The notes under the pieces: generated by a model
The model's database searches: none
Told to the model about the DNA's origin: nothing
Seen by the model: only the letters and a program-made list of their open reading frames with translations
Shown: positions 37,099 through 44,785 of the stretch, piece after piece
Numbering within the stretch: position 1 is the stretch's first letter
Layout of the letters: every line of letters begins with the position of its first letter
Position numbers and translations under genes: made by a program
From: Bacteroidales bacterium
GTDB lineage: Bacteria > Bacteroidota > Bacteroidia > Bacteroidales > JAGONC01
Length of the DNA: 49,295 bases
Direction: 5' to 3'
NCBI GenBank assembly: GCA_028716265.1
Contig: JAQUQD010000016.1
Span: 1-49,295, forward strand

Positions 37099-38625
37099 CT
37101 ATTCCAGGCTGCCGATGGCTTTTTCGACCTCTTCGAGGATCTCACAGGACCGTACCAGTGTTTTCATGGCGTTGTGGTCAGGGTAAAGCGGACGGTCGAC
37201 ATCCAGGAAGGCGACGTATTTTCGGATTACATCTTTGGCTTTTGTGGTTCCGGTGCCAAACTGATATTCCCTGAAGTCGAGTGCCTGTGCGGCGGCCATC
37301 AGTTCAATCCCCAGTATTCCGTAGGCATTGTCGAGGATTTGGAAATTTTTCAGGGCTGTGTTCATCCCCATCGAAACGAAATCTTCCTGGTCGGCGGCGG
37401 CGGGTATGGATTGGATGGAGGCCGGCATGGAAAGGATCCGTTGCTCGACGATCTGCATGTCGGCGGTATACTGGCTCAGCATCAATCCGGAGAACATTCC
37501 CGCACCTTTGGTGAGGAAGGCGGGAAGGCCCACGCTGAGCGCCGGGTTGTTCAGGCGGTTCATCCTTCTTTCCGACATTACGCTCACCATGGTAATGGCG
37601 GCACCTGCCATATCCATGGGCAGTGCCACCGGGCTGCCCTGAAAATTGGCCCCCGACAGTTGCAGGTTTTCTTCCGGAAAGAAGATCGGATTATCGCCCA
37701 CACCATTCAGTTCGGCTTCGACCTGGCTGCGTGCATAGGCCAGTGCATCATGAGCAGCGCCGATCACCTGCGGGGTTGAGCGCATCGAATACGCATCCTG
37801 CACCTTGCATTTGATCCTGTTCTCGGCCAGGTCCCCGTGTTCGATCATTTTGCGGATCGCGCGTGCAGAGCGGATGGCTCCGGGGAATCCGCGCGCTTCA
37901 TGCAGCTTCGGCAGGTAAGGCTTCATGTTGGCCTTGAGGGCTTCCAGTGACATGGCGGCGGCTATCTCGGCCTGTTTCAGCCAGCGGTTGGCGTCGTAAA
38001 GGAAGATGGCGCTCATGGAGGTCAGCAGGTTCGATCCGTTGATGGCTGCCAGGCCGTCGCGGGCTTTCAGGCCGGGCACCGGGATGCCGGCTTTGTTCAG
38101 GGCCTCCTTGCCTTCGAGCAGTTTCCCTTTGTAATAGGCTTTCCCCTCGCCCATCATCAGCAGGGCGATCTGCGACATGGGAGCCAGGTCGCCGCAGGCT
38201 CCCACCGAGCCTTTCTGGCAGACGTGCGGTGTCACCCCCCTGTTGAGCATATCTACCAGGGTCTGCGTGATTTCAGGGCGGCAACCGGAATGGCCCTTGG
38301 CATGGACGTTCGCACGCGACAGCATGGCTGCCCTGACATGCTCCAGCGGCGCCGGGTCGCCGATACCTGCCGCATGATTATAGATAAGGTAGCGCTGAAA
38401 CTGACTCACCTGCTCATCGGTCAGGACCACTTCCGAGAATTCTCCGATCCCCGTGTTGATCCCGTACATGATCTCTCCCGCCTCGATTTTCCGTTCCACC
38501 ATCTTCCTGCACCGTACGATGCGTTCCTTTGCCTCCGGATGAAGCTCTACTTTCTGGCCCCACCGTGCAACGTTGATAATGTCCTCAATTCGTAGATCAT
38601 TACCGGTAATATAATATGTCTTCAT
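37099..38625 (-). CDS. hutH: Histidine ammonia-lyase family protein with an Ala-Cys-Gly MIO triad
   Basis: HutH deaminates histidine to urocanate using the MIO cofactor, formed in most of the family from Ala-Ser-Gly. The 508-residue protein has the fold and active-site residues at nearly the same numbers as the Pseudomonas enzyme: Tyr54 (MYGINTG), His84 (NHAAGIG), Asn196 (INGSN), Tyr279 and Arg282 (QDAYSMR), Phe328 (NFQG) and Glu394 (VEQR). The triad is Ala143-Cys144-Gly145 (GSVGACGDLAPM); the Cys codon is at 38194-38196. His84 and Glu394 favour histidine over phenylalanine or tyrosine, but an aminomutase or another aryl-alanine lyase is possible. No hutU, hutI or hutG is adjacent. Upstream is a repeat array that reaches the start codon, then hisS. 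Confidence 0.88.
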   Translation of the reverse strand: MKTYYITGNDLRIEDIINVARWGQKVELHPEAKERIVRCRKMVERKIEAGEIMYGINTGIGEFSEVVLTDEQVSQFQRYLIYNHAAGIGDPAPLEHVRAAMLSRANVHAKGHSGCRPEITQTLVDMLNRGVTPHVCQKGSVGACGDLAPMSQIALLMMGEGKAYYKGKLLEGKEALNKAGIPVPGLKARDGLAAINGSNLLTSMSAIFLYDANRWLKQAEIAAAMSLEALKANMKPYLPKLHEARGFPGAIRSARAIRKMIEHGDLAENRIKCKVQDAYSMRSTPQVIGAAHDALAYARSQVEAELNGVGDNPIFFPEENLQLSGANFQGSPVALPMDMAGAAITMVSVMSERRMNRLNNPALSVGLPAFLTKGAGMFSGLMLSQYTADMQIVEQRILSMPASIQSIPAAADQEDFVSMGMNTALKNFQILDNAYGILGIELMAAAQALDFREYQFGTGTTKAKDVIRKYVAFLDVDRPLYPDHNAMKTLVRSCEILEEVEKAIGSLE

Positions 38626-38762
38626 TGTTCTATTGTTCTATTGTTAAATTGGTAATTCATTGTTCAATTGTTCAATTGTTCTATTGTTCTATTGTTGACT
38701 GTTGACTGTTGACTGCTGACTGCTGACTGCCTGCCGCCTACTGCCAATTGTCAACTGTCAAC
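38624..38762. repeat. Composite tandem repeat: octamers (ATTGTTCT-type) then heptamers (TGTTGAC-type)
   Basis: From the hutH start codon outward on the plus strand there are about seven octamers (ATTGTTCT, ATTGTTCA, ATTGTTAA), with one irregular unit at 38648-38658. Then come about eight heptamers (TGTTGAC three times, TGCTGAC twice, a degenerate stretch, TGCCAAT, TGTCAAC twice). The array fills 139 of the 253 bases between hisS and hutH. The remaining 38763-38878 has no recognisable gene or hairpin. The unit lengths (7 and 8) are too short, and spacers are absent, so this is not a CRISPR array. Confidence 0.85.
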
Positions 38763-38878
38763 CGGAAACAGAGCGCAGTGCGGTTGATCTTGATCTTGAA
38801 TTCGAGGATGGAGTTACGCATGGGATACAAAAGCCATTTGCTCGGCGCTGCGCGCCTCGCGTTATTCATAGTTATTTT

Positions 38879-40243
38879 TCAGGTTAAAAGGTCATTTAAA
38901 AATGCTTCGAATGTGGTTGAATGTTGTTCCCCGCTTTTCATGTCCTTTACGCTTATCATTCCTGTTGTCAGTTCATTTTCCCCGATAAGTACGATATACG
39001 GGATTCTTTTTTTATCGGCATAGGCGAACTGTTTCTTCAGTTTGGTATTTTCGGGGTAAACTTCCGTATTGATCCCGGCGTCGCGAAGCCGGTCAGCCAG
39101 CTCCATACACCTTGAAGCTTCGTTCGGTCCGAAGTTGACAAAAAGAACCCGCGTGGAGGAAGAAACACCTTCAGGGAAAAGATTCATCTCAAGCATCAGG
39201 TCGTATATCCGGTCAGCACCGAAAGATATCCCGACACCCGATACGCCTTCCAGGCCAAAGACCCCGGTCAGGTCGTCATACCTTCCGCCCCCGCAGATGC
39301 TTCCAATGCTCCTGCTGGCGGGAACTACCTCGATGATCGTGCCGGTATAATAGTTCAACCCCCTTGCGAGTGTCAGGTCGAGCTGAAGCTCACCTTTTCG
39401 TAAGGCCGGTTCCGAATGGAAGAGAACTTCTTCGATTTCCCGGATTCCCTGCTGGCCTGACGGGGACTCGATAAAAGCTTCGTTCAGCGTATTCAGCGTC
39501 TCATAGTGGTCGCCCTTCATCTCCAGGAAGTGGCTCAGCCGATCGAGGACAGAATTCGCTATGCCTTTATCCGACAGTTCTTTCATTGCATTTTCCAGTC
39601 CGGATTTATCAATTTTATCCAATGCGGTGGTCATCTCCTGGAACCGGTCGGCCAGCCCGGTCGTTTCGGCCAGTCCGGTCAGTATTTTCCGGTGGTTTAT
39701 ACGAATAAGTATGCCTATGCCCAGACTGGAAAAGACCCTGTCGATGATCCGGATCAGTTCTGCTTCGTTGAGGAGTGAATGGCTGCCGATGACATCGACG
39801 TCGCACTGGTAAAATTCGCGGTATCGCCCTTTCTGGGGTCTGTCGGCCCTCCAGACTGGTTGTATCTGGTATCTTTTAAAAGGAAGCGTCAGCTCATGCT
39901 GGTGCATGACGACAAACCGTGCAAACGGGACGGTGAGGTCATACCGCAGCCCTTTCTCACAGAGTTGCAGGGCCAGTTTGCCGGCATCACGGCTGGTCAG
40001 GTGATGCTCATCGACGCCCGACAGGAAATCCCCTGAGTTAAGGATTTTAAAAAGGAGCTTATCTCCTTCCTCGCCATATTTGCCAAGCAGGGTTGACAGG
40101 TATTCCATCGAAGGGGTTTCAATGGGCTGGTAGCCGTGTTGTTTGAACACAGCGGTGATCGTATCAAAAATCAGGTTTCTCCTGATCATCTCCTCCGGGG
40201 AGAAATCCCTTGTTCCCTTTGGCAGAGCCGGTTTCTCAGGCAT
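38879..40243 (-). CDS. hisS: Histidyl-tRNA synthetase
   Basis: HisRS charges tRNA-His in the cytoplasm. The 454-residue class II synthetase shows motif 1 (KQHGYQPIETPSMEYL), motif 2 (PFKRYQIQPVWRADRPQKGRYREFYQCD), the histidine-specific LARGLNYYTGT loop, motif 3 (GVGISFGADRIYDLM) and a C-terminal anticodon-binding domain (RVLFVNFG to IGENELTTGMISVKD). Length and motifs are normal for the eukaryote-like branch common in Bacteroidota. It starts 7 bases after the DUF4870 gene, so these two are cotranscribed. Confidence 0.96.
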   Translation of the reverse strand: MPEKPALPKGTRDFSPEEMIRRNLIFDTITAVFKQHGYQPIETPSMEYLSTLLGKYGEEGDKLLFKILNSGDFLSGVDEHHLTSRDAGKLALQLCEKGLRYDLTVPFARFVVMHQHELTLPFKRYQIQPVWRADRPQKGRYREFYQCDVDVIGSHSLLNEAELIRIIDRVFSSLGIGILIRINHRKILTGLAETTGLADRFQEMTTALDKIDKSGLENAMKELSDKGIANSVLDRLSHFLEMKGDHYETLNTLNEAFIESPSGQQGIREIEEVLFHSEPALRKGELQLDLTLARGLNYYTGTIIEVVPASRSIGSICGGGRYDDLTGVFGLEGVSGVGISFGADRIYDLMLEMNLFPEGVSSSTRVLFVNFGPNEASRCMELADRLRDAGINTEVYPENTKLKKQFAYADKKRIPYIVLIGENELTTGMISVKDMKSGEQHSTTFEAFLNDLLT

Positions 40244-40250
40244 GGGTTTA

Positions 40251-40607
40251 TTAATTGATGAAGCGGATGCACAGGGGGTACCGGTAGGCTACTCCTTCAT
40301 TGGCCTTGACGCTGGCAAGGATCACCATGATCAGGCAGAAGACTCCCACGGCTGCCATCAGCAGAAATCCGATCAGCAGAATGGCAAGCAGGGCAGATAT
40401 GGCCAGATAGATCAGGATAGAGATCTGGAAATTCAGGGATTCCTTGCCCTGGTCGTTGACAAAGGGGAACTGTTCACGTTTCACCAGCCAGATGATCAGT
40501 GGCCCGATGATGTTTCCAAAGGGAATGATGAATCCAGCCAGTGCGGAAAGGTGGCAAAACATGCCCCAGTTGCGTTCTTCAGCGGAGATTTGTGTAGGTT
40601 CGGTCAT
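40251..40607 (-). CDS. DUF4870 domain-containing small membrane protein
   Basis: The 118-residue protein has a short polar N-terminus and three hydrophobic segments. The pattern NWGMFCHLSALAGFIIPFGNIIGPLIIWL, then KREQFPFVNDQGKESLNFQIS, is diagnostic of DUF4870 (also called Tic20-like in some databases). Function is unknown. It is followed by hisS after 7 bases. Upstream is the second composite repeat array. Confidence 0.88.
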   Translation of the reverse strand: MTEPTQISAEERNWGMFCHLSALAGFIIPFGNIIGPLIIWLVKREQFPFVNDQGKESLNFQISILIYLAISALLAILLIGFLLMAAVGVFCLIMVILASVKANEGVAYRYPLCIRFIN

Positions 40608-40624
40608 GGAGGTGATACATTAAA

Positions 40625-40739
40625 ATTGTTAAATTGTCAAATTGTTAAATTGTTATTCCTTGTTCGATTGTTCGATTGTTCAATTGTTCTGTGTTAATTG
40701 CTAACTGCCAACTGTCAACTGCCAACAGCCAACTGCCTA
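40625..40739. repeat. Second composite tandem repeat: octamers (ATTGTTAA-type) then heptamers (AACTGCC-type)
   Basis: On the plus strand, octamers ATTGTTAA, ATTGTCAA, ATTGTTAA, ATTGTTCG and ATTGTTCA (with one irregular unit) are followed by heptamers AACTGCC, AACTGTC, AACTGCC, AACAGCC and AACTGCC. The last unit runs into the stop codon of the glycosyltransferase at 40737. Architecture and orientation repeat those of 38624-38762: heptamers near the upstream gene's stop codon, octamers near the downstream gene's start codon. Confidence 0.85.
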
Positions 40740-41897
40740 TTGCTTCATCAACCCTTCCAGCTTTGCGGTTGCTAACTCCCAGTCGAAATGCCTTTTGACA
40801 AAAAGGAAACCCGCCTGGGCCAGTTTTTCGGCTTTAATTGGATCCTCCAGCAGGTGAATGACATGTCCGGCAAAATCCTCCGCTGTGCTTCCGATCAGGA
40901 TCTCCGCACCATCTTCGGCACCGAGTGCCTGGTTGGCCAGGGGTGAAGTGATGCAGGGAATCTTCATGGCCATGGCTTCGAGGAGCTTGTTCTGGAGGCC
41001 TGTGCCAATGAGCATGGGTGCGATGAAGACACGGGATCTGGCGTACCATGACCGGATATCCTCCACCCAGCCTGTCACGTGAACGCTGCCGGAAACCAGC
41101 GCCTGTACCCGTGGGTGCGGATTTGCCCCGGCCAGGGCCAGCTTCGCGTGGGGAAACCTCTTCTGAACCAGTGGCAGGATCTGCCGTGCAAGGAATTCAG
41201 CCGCCCGGACGTTGGGAGGGTAGCCCATGTTCCCGATGAACACCACATCAACATCCTTGTCAATGTCGACCGGCGAAAAATAGTTCATGTCCACTCCGTT
41301 GGGAATGACCACGATCTTGTCCCGGTCGGGCCTTGGGATAAGATCCCGGTCAGGATACGAGATGATGGTCTTGTGGTCAAAATCATCGAAGATCGCTGCC
41401 TCGTAGCTCAGCAGCCTTTTGTATTCCAGCCTCAGAACAGGCCTGAGGTAAAACGGTGAGGTATGGATGCGCCGTTCCACTCCTTTGGAAAACACATCCT
41501 GGTAGTCGAGTGTCTTTGGCAGGGGAAGATCCCTCACGTATTCAGCCACGCGAACAAGTTGGCAGTAGATATGATCGGGGCGTTCAGCATGGATGAGATC
41601 CCGGATCTTTTTCCTGGCCCGCGAGGAGTAAAAGTAGCCAACCTGGAGCGGTTTGCCGCCCAGGAAAGCCTTGAGGATATTCCAGGCAACGCAAGGCTTT
41701 GAAAGCCTGACCACATGGATCTGGCTGCAGTAGGGTTTCAGGGCGTCCAGGGTTCCTTCAGGCAGATGAATGTCATTTAGCGCGCACAGAATGATCTCGT
41801 TTTTTTTCGACAGGTACCTGAGCTGATGATAGGCCCTCAGTTTGTCTCCTTTTTCGATCGGGTAGGGGACCCTGGGAAGCAAAACGAACAATTTCAT
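40737..41897 (-). CDS. GT4-family glycosyltransferase (TIGR03087-like)
   Basis: The 386-residue protein has a GT-B fold with an N-terminal domain starting FVLLPRVPYPIEKGDKLRAYHQLRYL, typical of sugar transferases similar to those beside exosortase loci (TIGR03087). The C-terminal nucleotide-sugar domain has VVIPNGVDMNYFSP, VVFIGNMGYPPNVRA and the donor-binding GTGLQNKLLEAMAMKIPCITSP with its conserved Glu. It is cytoplasmic or membrane-peripheral. A role in cell-surface polysaccharide or protein glycan assembly is inferred from the family and from the second glycosyltransferase 79 bases upstream. Donor and acceptor are unknown. No exosortase gene is in the window. Confidence 0.88.
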   Translation of the reverse strand: MKLFVLLPRVPYPIEKGDKLRAYHQLRYLSKKNEIILCALNDIHLPEGTLDALKPYCSQIHVVRLSKPCVAWNILKAFLGGKPLQVGYFYSSRARKKIRDLIHAERPDHIYCQLVRVAEYVRDLPLPKTLDYQDVFSKGVERRIHTSPFYLRPVLRLEYKRLLSYEAAIFDDFDHKTIISYPDRDLIPRPDRDKIVVIPNGVDMNYFSPVDIDKDVDVVFIGNMGYPPNVRAAEFLARQILPLVQKRFPHAKLALAGANPHPRVQALVSGSVHVTGWVEDIRSWYARSRVFIAPMLIGTGLQNKLLEAMAMKIPCITSPLANQALGAEDGAEILIGSTAEDFAGHVIHLLEDPIKAEKLAQAGFLFVKRHFDWELATAKLEGLMKQ

Positions 41898-41976
41898 TCC
41901 GGATGATGGTTAGTTGGGGACCGTTCTTATAACTGGGCAAAGGTAATAAAAACGATTGGAAATGAGCGGCAAGAAT

Positions 41977-43182
41977 TTAATTGGAATGCAAGGACCGGTA
42001 AAAACCGGAGAGCTTCTCCATCAGCACTTCGTTATTATGTTCCTCTTCGATCAGTAACCTGGCATTCCGGCCAATGGACTGGCATTTTTCCGGATCCCTC
42101 ATGCAGGTGCGGACCGCCCCGGCAAATTCCTCGGGGGTGCTTGCCAGCAGGATGTTTTTCCCGTTCTCACAATGGATCCCTTCAGCCCCCACGGGTGTTG
42201 AGATGATAGTCCTGGCGGCCGTCATGCCTTCTACGATCTTGATCCGGATGCCGCTGCCAGAAAACAGCGGCACAACCATAATGCATCTGGAACGGATGAA
42301 CGCCATGGCATCTTCCACCTCCCCCACGACTTCAAGGTTAGGTATGCGCAGGTTGTACATCCACCCCGGGATGTTCCTTCCCGCAAGGGTGAATTTCAGA
42401 TCGGGGAACTCCCGGTGGATTAGCGGCCACACATGGTCCAGGAACCATCGTATCCCCTCCATGTTGGGATACCAGTTCATCGCACCGATATGGAACAGTG
42501 ACGGGATCGCATGATCGCAGGCGTTTATTTCCGGATAATCCTCCAGGTGGATCCCGAAGGGAATGTCAATAACCGGCGTGGTGGTCCCTGTCTGTCGGAA
42601 ATAGGCTGCATCGTTGCGGGTGATGGCCACAACACCGTCGAACTGGCCCAGGGAGCGGAGCTCATATCGTTTCAGGGTGCGGTAGATATGCCCCAGGTAA
42701 AGGCGCTTCACAGGATTTTTGCAGTTATCCGTTATCCGTTCCCATATCCGGTGCTCGATATTGTGTGCCCTCAGTACGATCCTGGCGTTTGAGTACCTTC
42801 GGATCGTCTTCACATAGGGGGCAAGATAAAGCATCTCCAGCTGGATGATGTCAAATTTCTCCTGCTCCAGTATCTCGATCAGCTTCTGTTCAAATTCTTT
42901 GGTTATGAACCGCTGGACATGGAATGAGTTGCGGGTGAACAGGTTGAGGAAAGCTTCCAGCGGCTTGATGGAGAGATCAATGTACACTGCCTCGATCCGG
43001 GTGCGCTGGCGGTAGTCTCTCGGGATATCATCCATTTTGACAAAATACTTGTTGGTATTGACTGTCAGTACTTTAACACGGTGGCCGACCCGGATCAATC
43101 CTTCAATGACGGCATTCATGGCGATAGGTCCTCCTTCTTTGGGAGGGTACGGCGACTTGTTGCAGAGGATGAGAATGTTCAT
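41977..43182 (-). CDS. GT4-family glycosyltransferase
   Basis: The 401-residue GT-B protein begins MNILILCNKSPYPPKEGGPIAM, has IVLRAHNIEHRIWE and VVAITRNDAAYF in its acceptor domain, and IDIPFGIHLEDYP, FHIGAMNWYPNMEGIRWFLD and SGSGIRIKIVEGMTAARTIISTPVGAEGI in the donor domain. The Glu in the last segment is the usual EX7E-type residue. It overlaps the LptF/G gene by 4 bases, so it is translated from the same message. It probably acts with the next glycosyltransferase on an envelope glycan; donor and acceptor cannot be told. Confidence 0.9.
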   Translation of the reverse strand: MNILILCNKSPYPPKEGGPIAMNAVIEGLIRVGHRVKVLTVNTNKYFVKMDDIPRDYRQRTRIEAVYIDLSIKPLEAFLNLFTRNSFHVQRFITKEFEQKLIEILEQEKFDIIQLEMLYLAPYVKTIRRYSNARIVLRAHNIEHRIWERITDNCKNPVKRLYLGHIYRTLKRYELRSLGQFDGVVAITRNDAAYFRQTGTTTPVIDIPFGIHLEDYPEINACDHAIPSLFHIGAMNWYPNMEGIRWFLDHVWPLIHREFPDLKFTLAGRNIPGWMYNLRIPNLEVVGEVEDAMAFIRSRCIMVVPLFSGSGIRIKIVEGMTAARTIISTPVGAEGIHCENGKNILLASTPEEFAGAVRTCMRDPEKCQSIGRNARLLIEEEHNNEVLMEKLSGFYRSLHSN

Positions 43183-44627
43183 GAAACAGGCTTATTTCGG
43201 TTAAAAAGGGTAGTGATGCGAACGATCAGTTTTTTCCATGAATCAGTATCCATCAGGGGTGAGTCTGATGTGGCTTTATACGTGAGGAAGATCCCGATGG
43301 GGAGAAAGACTGCCGACGCCAGCCACATCCCCTCAAAGGGCGATAGCACACCTTCCCTGGCATATTTGAATCCTGTGGTGGACAGGATGTGGTACATCAC
43401 GAAAAGAATGACCGAAACTACCAGGGGCAGCCCCAGCCCTCCTTTCCTGATGATCGCTCCCAGCGGTGCGCCAACGAAGAACAGCACAAGGCAGGCAAAC
43501 GACAGGGTGAATTTTCGTTGCCATTCAATCCGGTGCTTGATGATGGAAAGGTTCTTGTCAGCCACATAGTCCTTCTGATAGCCGATGTTGACCTTTAGGT
43601 TCCGTGCTGCAATCAGTGCGTTCTCGATGATACGGATCTTCTGGTCGCGGGGAAACTGATCGAGGAAGGCACCTTTCCATTGATAGGCAGAGTCCGCTGC
43701 CGTATCCGTCACCGCAAGGGTGTCGTATTTATAATGGAAGTGGGAATAATTAGTGGTGAAGTTCTTTACGAAATCGGCGACCTTGCCGTTCAATTGACCG
43801 TTGAGTGAATCCGTAACCTCCTCCAGCTGCCGGATGTTCAGCATCTGGTAATTCTTTCTGAACAGGTCCTCATCGGTCCGGACCATGCTGAAGGCAGAAA
43901 GGTCGAACCGGTGACGGCTTTCCCTGAAGGTCGTATGGCGAAACGGTCTGGAAGCCATGGTCTTTCTGTCCATGTCCTCGTAATAATTCTGGCCGTTGAA
44001 CAGGGTAAGCACCATGTATCGTTTGTCGGGCGTGATCTCCATCAGCCCCGAATCAGCCATCGTAAGGCTGGTATTCCCCATCTTGTCGGTGTGGTCGTAG
44101 ATCATGATATCACGAAGGGTCTTCTCATCTTTCTCCTTTATCCCGACACGGATAGTATACCCATCGATGCCGTTGTAGTAGATCCCTTCCGGGATGTTCA
44201 GGGCAAGTTTTTGCTGCCGGACGTCATAAAGGATGCTCCGAAACTTGAGGTTGGCAATCGGGAGCATGATGTTGGAAAAGAAAAAGGCCCCGATGCCGAT
44301 GACCACCGACAGGATGACCAGGGGCATCATGATCCGTCGCAGGGAGACTCCGGCTGCTTTCATAGCCACCAGCTCATAGCGTTCGCCCAGGTTGCCAAAG
44401 GTCATCAGTGAGGCCAACAGGATGGCCAGGGGCAGCGCCAGGGGCACGAAGGTGGCGGAAGCGTAGAACAAAAGCTCGGCGATCACCTGCCATTCGAGCC
44501 CCTTACCTACCAGCTCATCCACCCATTTCCACAGGAACTGCATCAGCAGGACAAAAAGGGCAATGAAAAAGGTCAGCACCAGAGGTCCGGCATAGGATCG
44601 GAGTACCAATTTACTGATCTTTTTCAT
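43179..44627 (-). CDS. LptF/LptG-family permease (YjgP/YjgQ)
   Basis: LptF/LptG proteins are the inner-membrane part of the ABC transporter that extracts lipopolysaccharide and feeds the Lpt bridge. The 482-residue protein has the family topology: three membrane helices at the N-terminus (about 12-110, with LALPLAILLASLMTFGNLGERYELVAMKAAG), a large periplasmic beta-jellyroll domain (about 125-365), and three helices at the C-terminus (PLGAIIRKGGLGLPL and following). The coupling segment ERYELVAMKAAG is the conserved contact to LptB. Whether it is LptF or LptG cannot be decided from one copy. The glycosyltransferase genes downstream fit an envelope glycan context. Confidence 0.92.
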   Translation of the reverse strand: MKKISKLVLRSYAGPLVLTFFIALFVLLMQFLWKWVDELVGKGLEWQVIAELLFYASATFVPLALPLAILLASLMTFGNLGERYELVAMKAAGVSLRRIMMPLVILSVVIGIGAFFFSNIMLPIANLKFRSILYDVRQQKLALNIPEGIYYNGIDGYTIRVGIKEKDEKTLRDIMIYDHTDKMGNTSLTMADSGLMEITPDKRYMVLTLFNGQNYYEDMDRKTMASRPFRHTTFRESRHRFDLSAFSMVRTDEDLFRKNYQMLNIRQLEEVTDSLNGQLNGKVADFVKNFTTNYSHFHYKYDTLAVTDTAADSAYQWKGAFLDQFPRDQKIRIIENALIAARNLKVNIGYQKDYVADKNLSIIKHRIEWQRKFTLSFACLVLFFVGAPLGAIIRKGGLGLPLVVSVILFVMYHILSTTGFKYAREGVLSPFEGMWLASAVFLPIGIFLTYKATSDSPLMDTDSWKKLIVRITTLFNRNKPVS

Positions 44628-44708
44628 GGAGAGGAGTATCTATAAACAAAGTTAAAATTTTTAGCGATAAAAAAAGAAACGAAAAAACTAACGATATGTT
44701 TTTTTTTG

Positions 44709-44716
44709 TAACTTTG
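44709..44716 (+). promoter_or_regulatory. Candidate -7 element (TAACTTTG) preceded by a T-run
   Basis: TAACTTTG matches TAnnTTTG exactly. It is preceded by a run of T (44699-44707) and followed by a 69-base leader to the start codon at 44786. It is the best candidate promoter for the type IX secreted protein. The -33 motif is not visible. Confidence 0.55.
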
Positions 44717-44785
44717 CAGTTCATTGTTTTTTAACCATCAAGAACATATCACAATTATTTTAGTTTTAACCAAAAATGACCGACC

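Noticed and set aside
36974-37779. Plus-strand frames across the susC leader and the end of hutH
   Set aside because: They are antisense to hutH, start in poly-A/T leader DNA, and match no family.
38624-38762. Possible CRISPR array
   Set aside because: Units are 7-8 bases in direct tandem without spacers, and no cas gene is present.
40737-43182. An exosortase/PEP-CTERM locus suggested by the TIGR03087-like glycosyltransferase
   Set aside because: No exosortase or PEP-CTERM protein is visible; the family resemblance alone is not enough.
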